A stretch of 64,000 nucleotides of DNA from Alectryocaccobium sp964389285 (GTDB taxonomy: Bacteria; Bacillota; Clostridia; Lachnospirales; Lachnospiraceae): assembly GCA_964389285.1 (NCBI GenBank), contig CAYMCZ010000006.1:1-64000 (forward strand). Reading direction: 5' to 3'. The position numbers and the translations under genes are program-made. The notes below the pieces were generated by a model. The model made no database searches. It was not told the DNA's origin and was given only the letters and a program-made list of their open reading frames with translations. Shown piece by piece: positions 16,000 through 26,960 of this stretch. Every line of letters begins with the position of its first letter. Position 1 is the stretch's first letter.

Positions 16000-16641
16000 T
16001 TATTTCCAGTATCCTTCCTGAACGGTAACGGTTTCCGTCCACGCGGGAGTATCCACTACATAAACCGTTTCACTTTCCTGCACGTCAATCTGAGCCGGTC
16101 GGTCATGTTTATGATCACAGACTCCGCCGTTGCCGGCCATATAAGCATCCTGATGTGCCTTCCACTCTTCTTCGGTGTCAAATATAAGATCACATTCCGG
16201 CCCGCACTGCACTTTCTTCACCGTATATGTGACTGTCTCATAATGCCCTGTCTCTTCATGATATACTTCCTTATATACAGGCTCTACCCAAACTTTTTCC
16301 CTCTCCTCATAAACCGGATCGACCGCATCTGTTTCTTCATAATCAATAATATTCTGCGAACCGCTCTGTCCCTGAATCGCGGACGGCTGCGTGCTTTTGG
16401 TTTCTTCTTTTTTTACGGAATTTGTTTTTGTTCCGTTTTGGTCTGATTCGGATTTCGATTCTCCGGTTTTTTCTTTTTGAGTTTTTTCGGACTTTTTCTC
16501 CGATTTTGCTTTTGCGGTTTCCCGTGACGTTGAAACCGATTCCGAACTGCCGGACGACTCTGTCACATCATCCGACGAACCGCATGCGGCAAGCACAAGC
16601 GCGGCCGTTATAACGGGTATCAGCATTTTGGATTTCAGCAT
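16000..16641 (-). CDS. lipoprotein with a Cys/His-rich C-terminal domain
   Basis: A 213-residue lipoprotein: signal peptide with ALVLAAC lipobox at residues 14-20, then about 75 residues rich in Ser, Lys, Glu and Thr (a flexible spacer), then a folded C-terminal part. That part has Tyr/Val/Glu-rich strands, then a candidate metal site CGPEC..H..CDHKH around residues 147-181, in the style of a degenerate C2H2 finger, and ends WTETVTVQEGYWK. GGAGGTGATTAT stands before the start. It is co-transcribed with the rhodanese lipoprotein, suggesting a shared extracellular sulfur or metal role. Function unknown. Confidence 0.75.
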   Translation of the reverse strand: MLKSKMLIPVITAALVLAACGSSDDVTESSGSSESVSTSRETAKAKSEKKSEKTQKEKTGESKSESDQNGTKTNSVKKEETKSTQPSAIQGQSGSQNIIDYEETDAVDPVYEEREKVWVEPVYKEVYHEETGHYETVTYTVKKVQCGPECDLIFDTEEEWKAHQDAYMAGNGGVCDHKHDRPAQIDVQESETVYVVDTPAWTETVTVQEGYWK

Positions 16642-16885
16642 ATAATCACCTCCGAAATTACATTACGGCATGTATTTAATATAACTATATCAAAGATAAT
16701 ATCACATATACCAAAGACCACATCACATATTATAAAATTTTATAAGTCGATCTTGTTTTATCGCTTTTTTGAATTGGTAAAGCTTCTTCAATTCTTTTAT
16801 CATGAATTGTATGAAACAATTTGTTTCCGTTTATTCAGCGCGAAACAACATTGCATCGACATAAAAAATACGAGGAGGCGTGATT

Positions 16886-19800
16886 ATGAAAAAACAATCG
16901 TGGCTTGCGGTTTTGGTATCCCTGAGCATGGTTCTGACACCGGTAGGGGCTGCGGCTTCCGGCTTTTCGGAAGACGAAGCAACCGATTCCGCCACAACAG
17001 AAATTTTGGAAGTTTCGGATTTGCAGTCAGATATTTCAGAGGCTACGGACTCTCAAAAACCCGACACTTCTAATGAGATTCCCGAGGAGTTGTTTACTTT
17101 TTCCTCAGAAGATGAACCCGACTATAATCAGGCACTGATAATCCAGACCGATGAATGGACAGTAAATGACTTTGTTTTTGAGGGAACCGTTGTAACGGGT
17201 CTTTCAGCTTCCGGCGAATCAAAGAGAGCCGAAAACAACGACCTGGTGATCCCGGATTATAACGCAGACGGAGAAGCCGTTACCGAAATAGCCGCCGGAC
17301 CGGCTGCAAGCGGCGGCCTGTTTGCAACGGCAGATGAAAAATTCGACAGCGTTACCCTGCCTGCAACAATTATTAAAATAGGCAATAACGCTTTCAGGGA
17401 CGCGGGGCTGACGCAGATTGAATTCCCTGATGGCATTCAGGAAATCGGCACTTCCGCTTTTATGATGAACAGCCTGTCAGAGGTCGTTCTTCCGAACAGT
17501 CTTACGGTTTTGGGAAGCGGTGCTTCGCCACAAATCCGAATCTGTCGAACATAGTTCTTTCAATCGGCCTGACCGAGATTCCCGCATCGGCTTTCGGATG
17601 CAGCGATAACGTAAATTACATGACAAACCTTACCTCGCTTGAGATTCCCAATACCGTTACCAAAATAGGGGCAAGAGCGTTTGCGGGCAATAATATCCAT
17701 GAAATCGTTATTCCCTCTTCCGTTACCGAAATCGGACAATACGCATTTTCCACCAAAAATTATCTGAGCGAGCCCTGTACTCTCACTTTGCCCGAAGGCC
17801 TTACAACGATAGGCAACCGGGCTTTTCGAAATAAAGTCATTGCGGAAGTCACTCTTCCCACCACGGTAACCGCGCTCTCCGCAAACGTGTTTGAAAAAGA
17901 ATATTCAGACGGAACTCAGCCGGTGATTACCCGTGTGCTTGTAAATGATTACAATCAATATGAAAATAAAACGAAATTCCCGGTTTCGGATTATCATACC
18001 GTGCTTTACACCGGTGCCGACCACTGGACGGCGGAAGACTTTGCTTACGGGACCTACACGCTTACCCGTAACGACGGCGTACAAATGGGAAATGATACTT
18101 CAGACCAGCTTACCGGCGATATTTATGTCGTTACAGGCCTGACAGACCTCGGAAAACAAAAAGTTCTTATAAATCAGGAGCTTGTGATCCCGGCCGAAGA
18201 CCCTTCCGGCAACAGGATTCAGGGCATCGGAACCGATGCGTTTAACGCAACCAACAAAAACAGCGTTCTTTACGATCTTGATGTTACGCTTTCTTCCGTG
18301 GAATTACCCGTTACAGCCAAAGTCGAAAACACCCACTGGGATACTTCCGTAGCAGAAAGAGGCGACTTCTTTATCCTTTCCGGTGCTTTCGCAAATAACG
18401 CTCTCAGCTATGTGAATATTCCGGAAGGCACGCTTTATATAGGAAGAAACGCTTTCCAGAATAATGCTCTCGAAGTAGTGGAACTTCCGTCTTCACTTAT
18501 GGTAATCTATCAGACGGCATTTGTCAGCAATACTACCAAGACATCAAACAGGATAAGAGAGATCGAATTCCCCGCTTCAACAGATTTCCCGCTTTCAATA
18601 GGTGTGCAGGCATTCGGCTTTAACCGCCTCAGGGATTTACAGCTGCCTTCAAATACCGCAGCAGTTCATAAATACGCATTCATAGCCAATACCGGTATGG
18701 AGGAAGTAGATCCTTCAGGTACTGCGGCCGAGAAAAAAGGCGGTGTTATTTACATGTATATCGACAACGCCAACCCCAGCGCGGATATTGCCCATACCGA
18801 AAATACCGGCACAGGCGTTTACGGCAAGAGCAATGTGCAGAAACTTATAACGGGCACAATGCCGGAAAGATGGAATTACGAAGATTTCACATATGATGAA
18901 ACCGGAACGGTTATCAAAGGACTATCCGAAAACGGACAGGCTAAGGTTCTGGTAAATCCGTATCTGGTAACTCCGTACGATATGGTTACGGAGATCGCCC
19001 AGGCGGCTTTTGCCAACAATAAAAACATAAAAACCGTAGTAATTACGGATAATATCACTAAGATCGGAAACGGAGCTTTTACCGCAAATTCCAATCTGGA
19101 AGAAGTAACCCTTTCTAAGAATCTTACCGAAATCCCTCAGGCTGCATTCAACAGCACAAACCTGAAAACGGTTGTAATCCCCGAAGGCGTAATCTCTATC
19201 GGAAATAACGCCTTTACGGGTAATATGGAACTTACTTCGCTTACGCTTCCATCGACACTTAAAACCATCGGAAACAGCGCATTCGGCAACCACCAGCTGA
19301 CCAGGCTCATTATCCCGGCAAGCGTAACTTCTATCGGAAATTATGCTTTCCGCGTAAACAACGAAAATCTGCAGAATACGCTGACAGAGCTGACGCTGAA
19401 TGAAGGGCTTGAATCGATAGGCAACGCGGCGTTTGGAAGGAGTGCCCTGACAGACGTTACACTGCCTTCTACGGTTACAACGCTTCACAAAAACGCCTTC
19501 CTGAACAGCACGGATACGGTAGACGTTTATACCGGCAACGCAGCTCTTCTCGCCTCCGACAATCCGGCAGGCCAGATGAACATCATCTTAAGCTCGAGAG
19601 CGGTCACATTTGACGCATGCGGCGGGACTGTTGACCCCGAAATCATGTTCACGGGAGATAAAGGCAAACTTGACGAACTGCCTGTTCCGGTTTCAGACAA
19701 TCCAGATCTTACATTCGGCGGCTGGCTTGACGGCGAAACCATAGTAACCGAGGATACGGTATACGCTTTCGACACAGTCCTTAAAGCAAAATGGGAAGGC

Positions 19801-20628
19801 GACGGGCTTATTATTCTTGTACAACCGACAGATACTTATAGTCCGGCCGGCGAAACAGTCTCATATTCGGTTGAGGCAATAAACGCGGAGTCATATCAGT
19901 GGTACTACAGCAAAAACGGCACCAAATGGTACAAGAGCGCTGCCGACGGAAACGATTCCGCAACAGTATCTCTTATAGTTAAAAGCAACAACATTAACAA
20001 TCAGTACCGCTGCACCCTCACCGGAACAGACGGCGAAACACTTGATACATTGGTCGTAAGAAACGAAATCAACGATACGCCGCTTGTAATCAACGGCATA
20101 GCCGTATCCGATCCGGCAGCGACCGAAACCATCACGGTTACGGCTGAAAACGCTGCCTCTTACGAGCTGTATTACAGCAAAGACGGCTCCAAATGGTACA
20201 AGAGTTCCCTCGAAGGCACTGTCGCGGCAGACGGCAGTTCATGTTCGTATGAACTCACGCTTTCAACCGGAAACATGAACAATTTATACAAATGCAAAGT
20301 AACAGGCACTGACGGAACCAAAACTGACACGGACGCTGTATCCTTAACCGGGGTTCCCGTCATTACAAATAACCCCGAGGATATTACGGTTGCCATCGGC
20401 AATAACGCTGAATTTTCGGTAGAAGCTGATAATGCCGCCATTTGGCAGTGGTATTACAGCAAAGACGGCGGCGAAAAATGGTATAAGAGTTTGGCTGCAG
20501 GTGCCGATACGCCTTCCATGAGCCTTACCGCAAAAAAATCCAACAACAATATGCTGTATCGCTGCAAGATAACCGGCGCAAGCGGTCTTTCGGTTGTTTC
20601 CGAAGCAGCCGTCCTTACAGTCGGATAA
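16886..20628 (+). pseudogene. BspA-type leucine-rich-repeat surface protein, broken by a one-base frameshift
   Basis: The gene starts at ATG 16886 after GGAGG, with a signal peptide of about 25 residues. Frame one stops at 17554; the rest continues in another frame to 20628. The break is at 17524-17525: GCTTCGCC stands where GCTTTCGCC would keep the pattern LGSGAFATNPNLSNIVLS, so one T is missing. Joined, the product would be near 1,250 residues: three modules each opening with W-x3-DF..TGL, then LRR_5-type repeats; one InlB-B-type repeat (VTFDACGGTVDPE); and three Ig-like repeats each with a W/LYYSK..KWYKS motif. It has no membrane anchor. The break may be real phase variation, decay or a base-calling error. 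Confidence 0.88.
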
Positions 20629-20686
20629 AACACAAAAAGAAACCGCTTTAAAAACATGAATTAATTCCGAACGGAGGAAACATCAG

Positions 20687-23600
20687 ATGAAGAAAGCATT
20701 GCTCGCATTAGTTATGTCGCTGATTATAGCTGCGGCGCCTCTTCATGCATACGGATCAGATACCGGCGCAGACGGATACCCAACCGCACAGGACATCGTT
20801 TTTGAAAACGATGCTCCTGACGCGGACAGTGCTGATCTGTCAAACGACAGCACTTCCGGCCCGTCTGCCTCCGTTTCGGAAAGCAGTGATAGTGAAACTT
20901 ATGTTGATGAGACCGATTCGGATCAGGATGTTTCCGAAAACGATCCGGCGGTTTCATCATCGGATGAAACCGAAAACCCTGAGACGCCGGGTTCTGAAGT
21001 AGATGACATCACAAAATCTCAGGAGACGGAAGCAGATAAAAAAATTACAAACGATACGGAAAATACAGACGATACCGTTCTTGCGGAGCTGTCTGTGCAG
21101 GAAACAGAAGCGGCTGCAGGCTGGACGGTTTCTGATTTTACATACGGGGATTACGAAAAAGAGCTTTACGGCTGTGATTATACCCGCGAATTTACAATCT
21201 CCGGCAAGGTCGTTACCGGATTTTCGGATGAAGGTCTTGCAAAACTTGAATCAAATAAAAATCTGATTCTCCCCTCGACCGATACGGAAGGAAATGTGTT
21301 GGTTGGTGTAGGCCAGAGTGCCTTTTATGACAAAGGCCTCGAATCCGTTACTTTTCCTACCGGAATGATGGTTTCCTATGACGATACCGTGACTCACAGG
21401 GTAACCAAGCGCGGAAACTACGTTGTCGCCGAGAGCGCCTTTGCAAAAAACAATCTGACGGAAGTATATCTTCCGAGCGGCGTAATAGCCGTTTTGCCAA
21501 ACGCTTTTATGTCAAACAAGCTGCAAAAAGTGACTATCCCCCGTACTATTTGGTGGATAGAGACGCAGTCATTTGCAAAAAACCAAATCACTCATGTCAG
21601 CTTTCCCGAGACCACGGATTTTCAGTTTGAAATGCACGGCATGGCGTTTGCGGACAACCTGATAAAATCCGTCAGGATACCCGACTACACCGAAGTTATA
21701 AACAAATATACTTTTGTGCTTAATCCCGGCATGGAAGAATGTGACCCCAAAGCGGGCGAAAAAGAGTGCTCTTTAGGAGGAGTCGTATATATGTATACGG
21801 ACAACCTCAACCTGAAATACAAAGACAGGATCCATCATCTGGACCGCCCTACCGCGTCTCAGAAAGCGTGGCATCAAAAGCTTGTTGTTATCGGCTCTTC
21901 GGACAGCTCTCAGGATCCTGACACCTTAAACTGGAGCATAGAAGATTTTACCGTGGACGGAACCGTCATCACCGGGCTTTCCGAATCCGGCATAGCCAAA
22001 AGAGCACTCAATAAAAATCTTTTTATCCCGAATTATAATAAGGCCGGCAAACCCATAACCGGCATTGCGGACAGCGATAATTTATCAGGCGGACTTTTCG
22101 CGACCGCAGATGAAAAATTCGAAAGCGTAAGATTTCCCGGATGGCTGAAAAAAATAGGCGCCAACGCTTTTTCGCAGGCAGGCCTCAAAGATGTCGTATT
22201 TCCTGCGCAGCTTGAAGAGATCGGCATATCGGCTTTTAAAGGGAATGATTTTTCAAGCGTCATCCTTCCCGATACCGTTACGGCTCTCGGAAAAGAAGCC
22301 TTTGCCTCAAATCCGGCTCTTGAACGCATAAGCCTTTCCAAAGGGCTGACCGAAATACCGGATTACGCATTCGGCTGTGATGCCATGGAAAAGCTTACAG
22401 GCATCGATATACCGGATACGATCATAAAAATCGGCACGGGAGCCTTCGCAGGAAACAATTTTCATGAGATAAACATACCCTCTTCGGTAACCGAAATAGC
22501 CTCTCTGGCGTTTTCAACCAAAAGCACGTTTAAAGACGAATGCGCGCTTACTCTGCCGGAAGGGCTTAAAACCATCGGTTTCGAGGCTTTCAAAAACAAG
22601 ACGGTAAAAGAACTGAGCCTGCCGCAGTCAGTCGAGGCACTTCTTTCAGACACCTTCAAAAAAGACACTCCCGACGGCACGAAAACACAGGTGTATGTAA
22701 GCACTTACGCCCGGTATGAAGATAAAAACAATTTCCCCGATTCCGTTTATCACGTCATTATTTACACGGGCGCGGATCAGTGGACCGCGGAAGATTTTAC
22801 CTACGGCTCAGCAGCTGAGCCCGCGCAGCCGCAAAATATGCTGACGGTTGTGACGGGCCTTACCGATTCCGGCAAATCAAAGATACTTGAAAATACGGAG
22901 CTTGTGATCCCTGCCGCCGACCCTTCCGGCCACGAGGTTCAGGGCGTGTCCAAAAACGCCTTTAATGCGGCCAATGACGGATTTGACGCAAAGCTGACCT
23001 CGGTTGCATTGCCGGAAAACTCTATTTTCATTATCGGTGACGGCGCGTTTGCGAACAACGAAATCAGAAGCATCGATTTGCCCGAAGGCGTTTTTTATAT
23101 CGCCACTAATGCATTTATGAACAACTCTATTACGAGCGTGACGCTTCCGGCTTCGCTTAAATTCATCGGAAACATGGCCTTTGGCTTCAATCAGCTTCAG
23201 TCCGTACAGCTTCCCGACAAAATCGCCGTTGTTCATAAGTGGGCATTTATCGCGAACCCCGGAAAAGAAGAAGTGACCGCTCAGGATGCGACTGCCGAGG
23301 AAAAAGCGGGCGGTATCGTTTACATGTATATAAATGATACGGATCCCGGCAAAGATATAGCGCATACCGAAAATACGGATCCGGATTTCAAAAGCAATGT
23401 ACAAAAGCTGATAAGCGGCAATATTCCGGACGAAGAATCCAGATGGAACGCTTCGGATTTTACATACAGTGACGACGGAGCCGTTATCACCGGCCTTGCC
23501 GAAAGCGGACAGAAAAAAATACAGACTAATCCCAACTTGATGCTCCCGGATGAAAGTCCGGAGGGTGTCACCATTACCGAAATAGGCTCCGGGATTACCA

Positions 23601-25627
23601 ACAGCAGGGGCACGTTTGACTATATTGACGGCGAAAACAACCATTTTGTTCCAACGACGGTTAAATTCCCGTCAGGTCTCAAAAAGATAGGCAGTTACGC
23701 TTTTGCCGCGCAGCTGGATTCCGCTTCCGGCAAACAAAACGGCCTTATTTCGCTTATAATTCCGGATACGGTCGAGGAAATCGGCACGATGGCGTTTCGA
23801 TATGTTCCGATAACTTCCGTAACCGTACCCGACAGCGTCACCACTCTCGGAACAGGAGCTTTTGCCACTGCGGATATCGCCGAAGTACGCCTCACAAGTG
23901 CCGTTTTATCATCAAATCTGACGGAAATACCCGCAACTCTTTTCAGCGGGCAGCTTTTAACGCAGATAAATATTCCGGACGGCGTGACGACAATAGGCAG
24001 CTACGCATTTAACGGCTGCCCTCTGATCTCTCTTGATTTGCCGGATTCGCTAACCTCCATAGGCAATTGTGCGTTCCAGAATCATCAGCTTTCGTCTCTT
24101 GATATTCCTTCGGGCGTTGTAAGCATCGGCAATTATGCTTTTAAATCATTTTCGGAGAAAAGAGAACGTACGCTTTCAAGCCTTAAGCTTCATGAAGGCC
24201 TCTCCTCTATCGGAAAAGAAGCTTTTGCCGGCAGCATATTAAAGACGACGGATCTGCCGCAAAGCGTTACGGTGCTTGACAAAGACGCTTTCAAAGAAAA
24301 CAAATCCGGCGAAAGCGCAGGCGGCGGAAAAGTTCTGCTGAATGTCATCAATCAGGATCAGGCGGCAGGCGTTGGTAATTACGGCAAAGTCGTAACGGAA
24401 GGCTCCGGCCATATTATCCGCTGCTCCGAAAAGATGTACGGTACGGATTGGAATGAATTTGACTTTACATACAGCTCCGACGGTACGACAATAACCGGTT
24501 GGTCCGAGTCGGGACAGAAAAAACGCCTTGAAATACATGATTTGATTCTTCCCGACACCTCTCCATCGGGCGTTGTGATAACCGCGATATCAGATGAAGC
24601 GTTTATGATTCCCGAAGCCGAAGTCTCGATAAACAAATACGAAGCGATATCTCCGAACGGAATTCAGACCGTCCTTTTCCCGGCGGGACTTGAAAAGATC
24701 GGAGATCGGGCATTTGAATACAACAATTTAAAGGAACTGTCTTTTGATAGCACTCCAAACCTTACCTCTATAGGGGAAAGCACCTTTCACGGAAACCATC
24801 TGCCGCGTGTTCATTTGCCTGATACCGTAAACGAACTTGGCAGCGGAGCATTTTCCATGAATGAGATTACTGACCTCAGGCTTTCAGCCAATGTAACAGT
24901 TATCCCGCAGGGCGCTTTTTCCATGAACATACGCCTTGAGCAGATCTCCATACCCGATACCGTCACGCAGATCGGCGAAATGGCTTTTGCGGGAGCCAGA
25001 CTCACGTCGCTTACAATCCCGTCAAGCGTGACAAAGATAGAGCGCAAGGCGTTTCATCTTCACAGACTTAAAGAGCTTACGATACCGGGAACGCTAAAAG
25101 AGATCGGAGAGTCGGCTTTTGAGGGAACCTTTAAAGGAACAACACTGAAAAACCTGGTGCTTGAAGAAGGCATTGAAAAGATCGGCAGCAGGGCATTTAA
25201 AGAAGGACTTCTTGAAACCGTCGCCCTGCCGGAAAGTCTCAAAGAGCTGGGAACCGAACCTTTTGAAAACAACACCGGAAAAAACGGAGACGGGATTGTC
25301 GTATTGACAACAACAAACCCTGAGCATCTTAAATTTGATAACGCTAAAACGCATGTTATAAGATATTATTCCGAACCTGCGGAATATGCCGTCACTAAAA
25401 ACGACGGCAACGGGCAATGGATAAAAGGCAGTGCGGGAACAGTTGACGGGATCGCTCTGCGCAGCCCCGTGTCGGGCTCAGCCGGACGAAGCTCATCCGC
25501 TAATATCAAAAAAAGCTCGCCCGTCACATCAGATAAGAGCGGCGGCAAGCTTTGGCTGATGCTTATGCTTTTCGGCTTTACGGGCTTAATTGCAGCCGTA
25601 ATAATCCGCCGGAAAAGCAGAGCCTGA
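20687..25627 (+). CDS. BspA-type leucine-rich-repeat surface protein with C-terminal membrane anchor
   Basis: A 1,646-residue exported protein. A signal peptide (1-24) is followed by an acidic Ser/Asp/Glu/Thr-rich region to about residue 140. Five modules then begin near residues 145, 415, 697, 918 and 1253, each with W-x3-DFTY..ITGLSESG..K followed by BspA-type LRR_5 repeats (IPDTVTxIGxxAF). The end is SPVTSD, a hydrophobic helix (LWLMLMLFGFTGLIAAVII) and RRKSRA. This resembles a sortase-sorted tail, but SPVTSD departs from LPXTG or SPKTGD, so it may simply be membrane-anchored. BspA-like proteins often bind host or matrix proteins. It lies 58 bp after its broken paralogue, and blocks of the two align. 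Confidence 0.88.
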   Translation: MKKALLALVMSLIIAAAPLHAYGSDTGADGYPTAQDIVFENDAPDADSADLSNDSTSGPSASVSESSDSETYVDETDSDQDVSENDPAVSSSDETENPETPGSEVDDITKSQETEADKKITNDTENTDDTVLAELSVQETEAAAGWTVSDFTYGDYEKELYGCDYTREFTISGKVVTGFSDEGLAKLESNKNLILPSTDTEGNVLVGVGQSAFYDKGLESVTFPTGMMVSYDDTVTHRVTKRGNYVVAESAFAKNNLTEVYLPSGVIAVLPNAFMSNKLQKVTIPRTIWWIETQSFAKNQITHVSFPETTDFQFEMHGMAFADNLIKSVRIPDYTEVINKYTFVLNPGMEECDPKAGEKECSLGGVVYMYTDNLNLKYKDRIHHLDRPTASQKAWHQKLVVIGSSDSSQDPDTLNWSIEDFTVDGTVITGLSESGIAKRALNKNLFIPNYNKAGKPITGIADSDNLSGGLFATADEKFESVRFPGWLKKIGANAFSQAGLKDVVFPAQLEEIGISAFKGNDFSSVILPDTVTALGKEAFASNPALERISLSKGLTEIPDYAFGCDAMEKLTGIDIPDTIIKIGTGAFAGNNFHEINIPSSVTEIASLAFSTKSTFKDECALTLPEGLKTIGFEAFKNKTVKELSLPQSVEALLSDTFKKDTPDGTKTQVYVSTYARYEDKNNFPDSVYHVIIYTGADQWTAEDFTYGSAAEPAQPQNMLTVVTGLTDSGKSKILENTELVIPAADPSGHEVQGVSKNAFNAANDGFDAKLTSVALPENSIFIIGDGAFANNEIRSIDLPEGVFYIATNAFMNNSITSVTLPASLKFIGNMAFGFNQLQSVQLPDKIAVVHKWAFIANPGKEEVTAQDATAEEKAGGIVYMYINDTDPGKDIAHTENTDPDFKSNVQKLISGNIPDEESRWNASDFTYSDDGAVITGLAESGQKKIQTNPNLMLPDESPEGVTITEIGSGITNSRGTFDYIDGENNHFVPTTVKFPSGLKKIGSYAFAAQLDSASGKQNGLISLIIPDTVEEIGTMAFRYVPITSVTVPDSVTTLGTGAFATADIAEVRLTSAVLSSNLTEIPATLFSGQLLTQINIPDGVTTIGSYAFNGCPLISLDLPDSLTSIGNCAFQNHQLSSLDIPSGVVSIGNYAFKSFSEKRERTLSSLKLHEGLSSIGKEAFAGSILKTTDLPQSVTVLDKDAFKENKSGESAGGGKVLLNVINQDQAAGVGNYGKVVTEGSGHIIRCSEKMYGTDWNEFDFTYSSDGTTITGWSESGQKKRLEIHDLILPDTSPSGVVITAISDEAFMIPEAEVSINKYEAISPNGIQTVLFPAGLEKIGDRAFEYNNLKELSFDSTPNLTSIGESTFHGNHLPRVHLPDTVNELGSGAFSMNEITDLRLSANVTVIPQGAFSMNIRLEQISIPDTVTQIGEMAFAGARLTSLTIPSSVTKIERKAFHLHRLKELTIPGTLKEIGESAFEGTFKGTTLKNLVLEEGIEKIGSRAFKEGLLETVALPESLKELGTEPFENNTGKNGDGIVVLTTTNPEHLKFDNAKTHVIRYYSEPAEYAVTKNDGNGQWIKGSAGTVDGIALRSPVSGSAGRSSSANIKKSSPVTSDKSGGKLWLMLMLFGFTGLIAAVIIRRKSRA

Positions 25628-25633
25628 AATCAA

Positions 25634-25858
25634 TTATTTCCTGACGATAATTTTCCAGAATTTGTTGTCATCTCTTTGATAATCAATTATTTCAATATCA
25701 TGCCTCTCACAGTAGTCGGGTATATTGACCGTAGCTTCGGGACAGGTGAATACCACTTCTATCATCTGTCCCGTTTCCGCGCCCTCAAGGGCTTTTTTTA
25801 ATTCCATTAAAGGCAGGGGGCAGTCCATGCCTTTTGTGTCTATTTTAATTATATCCAT
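25634..25858 (-). CDS. TusA/SirA family sulfurtransferase
   Basis: A 74-residue TusA-like protein. The family motif CPLP occurs in GMDCPLPLMELKKAL at residues 10-24; the Cys carries sulfur as a persulfide. A second Cys pair, TCPEA and YCERH, lies further along. It starts directly after the stop of the YeeE-like membrane protein, a pairing known in thiosulfate uptake (TsuA with TsuB) and in selenium/sulfur handling. It likely accepts sulfur brought in by the transporter and passes it on in the cytoplasm, perhaps towards cysteine synthase next door. Confidence 0.9.
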   Translation of the reverse strand: MDIIKIDTKGMDCPLPLMELKKALEGAETGQMIEVVFTCPEATVNIPDYCERHDIEIIDYQRDDNKFWKIIVRK

Positions 25859-26923
25859 CTATTTTCTCCCTGAATTTAATCCTTTATAAAATATTTTAGC
25901 GGCACAAAAAATGCCGGGAATTAGAAAGCACAGCGCGTACCACGATTTGACCGAGAGCTGGGCGGTTCCGACCAAACCGTTGCCGAGCAGACATCCGAGT
26001 CCCCACATTGCTCCCGCGCCCATGAGGGCACCTCCCAACGCTGCAAAAACCGCTCCTTTTTTCGTAGGCTTTACAACACTGAATTCGCCGCTAAATACGG
26101 TCGTAATGAAGACTCCGAGTATGAGGCCTATTATAAGCATACTGCCCCACCCTAAAACCTGGTCATAAGAATTGCAGCCTCCGAGTATCTCCGCCGGCTT
26201 TGTAAACGTATAAATCCATGACATAAGAGGTGAGGCAAGAGCAACGCCGTAATGCCTGCCTGTCAGTTCACTCACGAAAAAAGCCAGTCCAAGAAGGCAG
26301 CCGATAACGATGACCGCAACTTCTTTTGGCCAGGGTTTTTCAAAAAGAACATGCCTGAAACCCGTATATCTGCCGGGAATGACAAACCGTCTCTTTTGTT
26401 TCCCGGAATACGAAATCAGAACCGGCAAAATAATAATACAGGCAGCACCGAAAATCAAAAGCGGCCATGCGGTTGTCCTTACAGCAAAATCATCAGAAAC
26501 AACGACGGTTCGTCTGAGAGCTTTTGAAACAGGTGTTCCGAAACCGGCAGAAACGATATAAGCACTTACCATAAATGCCGCAATCGAAATCCATCCTGTT
26601 ATGCGCCCGTCACCGCATTTTACAAGAGCGGATGTCAGACAGCCTTTTGCCATAACTGCGCCGAATCCGAAAATAAAACTTCCGACAGCAACGGCAATCA
26701 AAGAAAACGGCGGCAGGTATGCGAGCAGCTGCACGAGATTCGCCTGTCTGAAAAGATAGTATATGAATCCCTCAAGACCGATAATGCCGAACATCAGCAA
26801 AATATTATAACGCTGTTTTTCCAGATATACATCTCTGATAAGTCCCGTAAGACAGAAGCGGGACCTTTTCAGGACATATCCGAAAATTATTCCGAAGATA
26901 AAGCCAGATAAATATTTAAACAT
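25859..26923 (-). CDS. YeeE/YedE family sulfur-compound transporter
   Basis: A 354-residue membrane protein with around 9-10 hydrophobic helices. The cysteine motifs typical of YeeE (thiosulfate transporter TsuA) are all present: RSRFCLTGLIRD near residue 22, AKGCLTSALVKCGDG near 95, and LGCLLGNGLVG near 320. In TsuA such cysteines relay thiosulfate through the membrane. The frame reaches 26977, but that would start inside the cysK terminator; ATG 26923 opens MFKYLSGFIFG, the usual family start. No Shine-Dalgarno is evident, and TTATAAT lies just upstream. With tusA and cysK this suggests assimilation of thiosulfate or a similar sulfur source. Confidence 0.88.
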   Translation of the reverse strand: MFKYLSGFIFGIIFGYVLKRSRFCLTGLIRDVYLEKQRYNILLMFGIIGLEGFIYYLFRQANLVQLLAYLPPFSLIAVAVGSFIFGFGAVMAKGCLTSALVKCGDGRITGWISIAAFMVSAYIVSAGFGTPVSKALRRTVVVSDDFAVRTTAWPLLIFGAACIIILPVLISYSGKQKRRFVIPGRYTGFRHVLFEKPWPKEVAVIVIGCLLGLAFFVSELTGRHYGVALASPLMSWIYTFTKPAEILGGCNSYDQVLGWGSMLIIGLILGVFITTVFSGEFSVVKPTKKGAVFAALGGALMGAGAMWGLGCLLGNGLVGTAQLSVKSWYALCFLIPGIFCAAKIFYKGLNSGRK

Positions 26924-26960
26924 ATACTGATTATAACACAGATCCCATGCCGCCGCATAC

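Noticed and set aside
22877..23644. 255-codon minus-strand frame in the second BspA-like gene
   Set aside because: Repeats of the sense gene produce regular open antisense frames; nothing recognisable is encoded.
21000..25300. Repeats in the BspA-like genes as a CRISPR array or DNA satellite
   Set aside because: The periodicity is at protein level (LRR units about 23 residues) with diverged codons, not identical DNA repeats with spacers.
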